DNA of 7,504 nucleotides from Chloroflexota bacterium (GTDB taxonomy: Bacteria > Chloroflexota > Anaerolineae > 4572-78 > J111), in contig RFJF01000229.1 in the NCBI GenBank assembly GCA_003695455.1, positions 1 to 7,504 on the forward strand. The letters run 5' to 3'. Below the pieces are notes generated by a model. It did no database searches, was not told the origin of the DNA, and was given only the letters and a program-made list of their open reading frames with translations. Positions 6,193 to 7,504 of this stretch are shown here, one piece after another. The position numbers and the translations under genes were made by a program. Numbering within the stretch: the first letter of the stretch is position 1; the number at the start of each line of letters is the position of its first letter.

Positions 6193-7326
6193 TTAGCAAT
6201 TTCGCCAGCCGCCCCGTCCGTCAAGGCAAAGCCGCACAGTTTGACCGTTGTAACTGAGGGTGATGGTTTCAACATAATCTCCCTGTTCCACCACCGTAAA
6301 AAACGTGACAGAACTGGTTGCGCCCGGCGGCGGGCCGGAGCCGGCGTATCCATAAAAACAGGCCTGCACCGGCTGCCCTTTGTGCGTGACAAATGTAATG
6401 GGCCAATTATCGGGTATTTTTTCATCCGAGTTGTTGGTCAGCAGCAACTCAACATTAAATCCGCGATAGTAGGGTTTGGTGTCGTCAAAGTTTTTGGTTT
6501 CCCAGGCGGTGCAGGGGTCCCCGCGATCCCAACCCCACGGTTCTTCATAGCGATGTTGCGAGCCAACTTCGAGCACGTACAGGCCATCGTCGCGTGCGGG
6601 CGGGGTGGGCGGCGGCTTGGCCCCGGCTGCCGGCTGTTCGGCATCACGGGCCAGGTTGCCGTAATCCATCTGTGTAATCAACCACTGGTCGTTGGATTTT
6701 TCCAGCAGGTACACGCCCCGGTCCGGGTAGAGCGTGCCGTCAAGAATCACGCCCTGATGGGTAGCCACGGCCTGGTCTGCCAGCACCTGAATAACCAAAT
6801 CAACCAGCGTGATGGATGACACCCCGGATGAGAAAAATGCCTGGTACCGGCGCTCGATGTTGGGCCAGCCCTGCCAGATTGTGTCGTCGGCCGGGTCATT
6901 GGGCGTGCCGGCGTGGTCAATAATGACCGCATCGGGCGCAAACAACGATTGCAAAAAGTCTAAATCCTGCGCCACCGTGCCGTTCACCTCGTTCATAATC
7001 ACGGCTTGCACCCGTTCCAGATCCGGCGCGTCCAGCGCATTTGGGGTGTCCGGGACCGGCGTTGACACCGGAATCGGGGTGGCGGGAATAGGCACCGGCG
7101 TTGCGGTGGGTTGGGGTGTGGGCGGCTGTGCCTGCAACGTTGCCGCCACGGCGGCATCTACGGTGGCTTGCAGCCCAACCGCGGCCTGGCTGGTGGCCGC
7201 TACGCCGGCAGCCACTGTAGCTTCAACATCAACCGCAGGCGCATTGCCCGTTGGTGCGCAGGCAGCCAAACTTGCAAAAAGCACAAGCAATGCAATCAAA
7301 CGTGTAATCTGTTGAGCAACTGGCAT
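6193..7326 (-). CDS. Lipoprotein with NTF2/SnoaL-like domain and C-terminal beta-rich domain (operon gene A)
   Basis: 377 aa, first gene of the four-gene operon. I chose the ATG at 7326 because it gives a clean lipoprotein signal (TRLIALLVLFASLAAC, lipidated C23). A GTG at 7374 would add 16 residues and destroy the signal-peptide shape. Neither start has an obvious Shine-Dalgarno. An Ala/Thr/Val helix-prone segment with EATVAAGVAAT / QATVDAAVAAT repeats (34-64) and a PTPQPTATPVP linker (69-95) follow. Residues about 100-224 look like an NTF2/SnoaL-type cone: DLERVQAVIMNEVNGTVAQDL at the start, FAPDAVIID (129-137), WQGWPNIERRYQAFF (151-165) and a final VYLLEKSNDQWLITQMDYG. A second linker (about 228-247) leads to residues 248-377, a probable beta-sandwich (FNVELLLTNNS, WPITFVTHKGQPVQACFYGY, VETITLSYNGQTVRLCL) with four cysteines (C272, C323, C367, C377) that may pair. 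NTF2-like domains can be enzymes or ligand-binding modules; no catalytic set stands out. It is separated from gene B by 26 nt. Confidence 0.72.
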   Translation of the reverse strand: MPVAQQITRLIALLVLFASLAACAPTGNAPAVDVEATVAAGVAATSQAAVGLQATVDAAVAATLQAQPPTPQPTATPVPIPATPIPVSTPVPDTPNALDAPDLERVQAVIMNEVNGTVAQDLDFLQSLFAPDAVIIDHAGTPNDPADDTIWQGWPNIERRYQAFFSSGVSSITLVDLVIQVLADQAVATHQGVILDGTLYPDRGVYLLEKSNDQWLITQMDYGNLARDAEQPAAGAKPPPTPPARDDGLYVLEVGSQHRYEEPWGWDRGDPCTAWETKNFDDTKPYYRGFNVELLLTNNSDEKIPDNWPITFVTHKGQPVQACFYGYAGSGPPPGATSSVTFFTVVEQGDYVETITLSYNGQTVRLCLDGRGGWRNC

Positions 7327-7406
7327 AATGGTTCTGTTTTTTCGACCCAGCAAAATCAGAAAATAGGGAGGCACTGGCTGGCAGATTAAAATAAAGGCGG
7401 CAACAA

Positions 7407-7442
7407 CACAATCATCATATCACATTTCTTAACAAAATTCAA
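7407..7442 (-). promoter_or_regulatory. Promoter of the four-gene surface-protein operon
   Basis: On the minus strand TTGAAT (7442-7437) is followed, after exactly 17 bp, by TATGAT (7419-7414). This -10 is preceded by TGA, forming an extended -10 (TGATATGAT). It matches the -10 consensus at 5 of 6 positions and the -35 at 4 of 6. Initiation near 7407 would give a leader of about 80 nt before the ATG at 7326. Confidence 0.6.
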
Positions 7443-7455
7443 AGAACTATGTCAA
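7426..7455 (-). promoter_or_regulatory. Alternative overlapping promoter with consensus -35
   Basis: A perfect TTGACA (7455-7450) lies 13 bp upstream of the -35 described at 7437-7442, within a very AT-rich flank (ATATATTAAAG) that could act as an UP element. The best -10 at 18 bp is TAAGAA (7431-7426), a poor match. Its arrangement resembles the TTGACA/weak -10 layout upstream of actA in this window. It may be a second promoter or simply reinforce the neighbouring one. Confidence 0.35.
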
Positions 7456-7475
7456 CTTTAATATATTATGAAAAG

Positions 7476-7491
7476 GTTAGAACAAGTTAGA
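7476..7491. repeat. Two direct repeats of GTTAGA spaced one helical turn apart
   Basis: GTTAGA occurs at 7476-7481 and 7486-7491, exactly 10 bp apart, just upstream of the operon's promoter region. Direct half-sites one helical turn apart are typical of response-regulator binding sites that sit on one face of the helix and overlap the upstream promoter. Six-base repeats in an AT-rich region can occur by chance. Confidence 0.3.
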
Positions 7492-7504
7492 TTACCGCAT
7501 GAAC

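Larger units (their letters stand above)
7327..7504. other. Operon leader and promoter region up to the window edge
   Basis: This 178-bp AT-rich stretch contains the promoter elements described separately and the untranslated leader of operon gene A. I see no terminator, small ORF or structured riboswitch in it. The gene that lies beyond position 7504 is not visible. Confidence 0.6.

Noticed and set aside
6590..7260. Pro/Thr/Ala repeats in genes A-D considered as a DNA tandem repeat or mobile element
   Set aside because: The repetition is at the amino-acid composition level (disordered stalks); the codons vary and no exact DNA repeat unit or terminal inverted repeat is present.

Overview
The window looks like a piece of a Chloroflexota chromosome (Anaerolineae-like or a relative). 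This is inferred from three things: the first two genes of an alternative complex III locus, surface proteins with long Pro/Thr 'PTATPTP' linkers behind a lipobox or a single membrane anchor, and a C-terminal module (HNWDW / GYTVH / DPNL / RDNGTF) that I recall from secreted proteins of that phylum. The coding parts are moderately GC-rich and the two main intergenic regions are clearly AT-rich. I see no tRNA, rRNA, CRISPR array, transposase or integrase.

Layout. Positions 1-974 (minus strand) hold the start of an alternative complex III operon: actA, a membrane-anchored pentaheme cytochrome c, then the first 100 codons of actB, with its twin-arginine signal, running off the left edge. Positions 984-1552 carry no convincing gene but contain the actA promoter and three perfect dyads. 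Positions 1553-2806 (plus strand) encode a lone 12-TM oligosaccharide flippase of the MOP superfamily. It ends 9 bp from the end of a convergent four-gene operon that occupies 7326-2816 on the minus strand.

That operon is the notable part. In transcription order it encodes: (A) a lipoprotein with an NTF2/SnoaL-like domain and a C-terminal beta-rich domain; (B) a membrane-anchored protein with the Chloroflexota-type C-terminal module; (C) a membrane-anchored protein with an SH3b domain and PD40/TolB-like propeller repeats; (D) a lipoprotein whose C-terminal two-thirds aligns, almost without gaps in several blocks, with the N-terminal signalling domain of animal Hedgehog proteins. D keeps the Hedgehog-type zinc triad (H196, D203, H237) and most of the acidic calcium-site residues, and has no Hint/autoprocessing domain. 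All four proteins share one plan: an N-terminal membrane anchor, a low-complexity linker and an extracytoplasmic C-terminal domain. B and C overlap as TGATG. D starts 9 nt after the stop of C, in the same frame and without a visible Shine-Dalgarno. A good extended -10 promoter lies upstream of A.

My reading, which is inference, is that the operon builds a cell-surface set acting on or binding the envelope. SH3b domains often bind peptidoglycan, and the Hedgehog/M15 fold is that of zinc D,D-peptidases. The flippase may belong to an envelope glycan pathway, but it is transcribed towards the operon and nothing in the sequence ties the two together.
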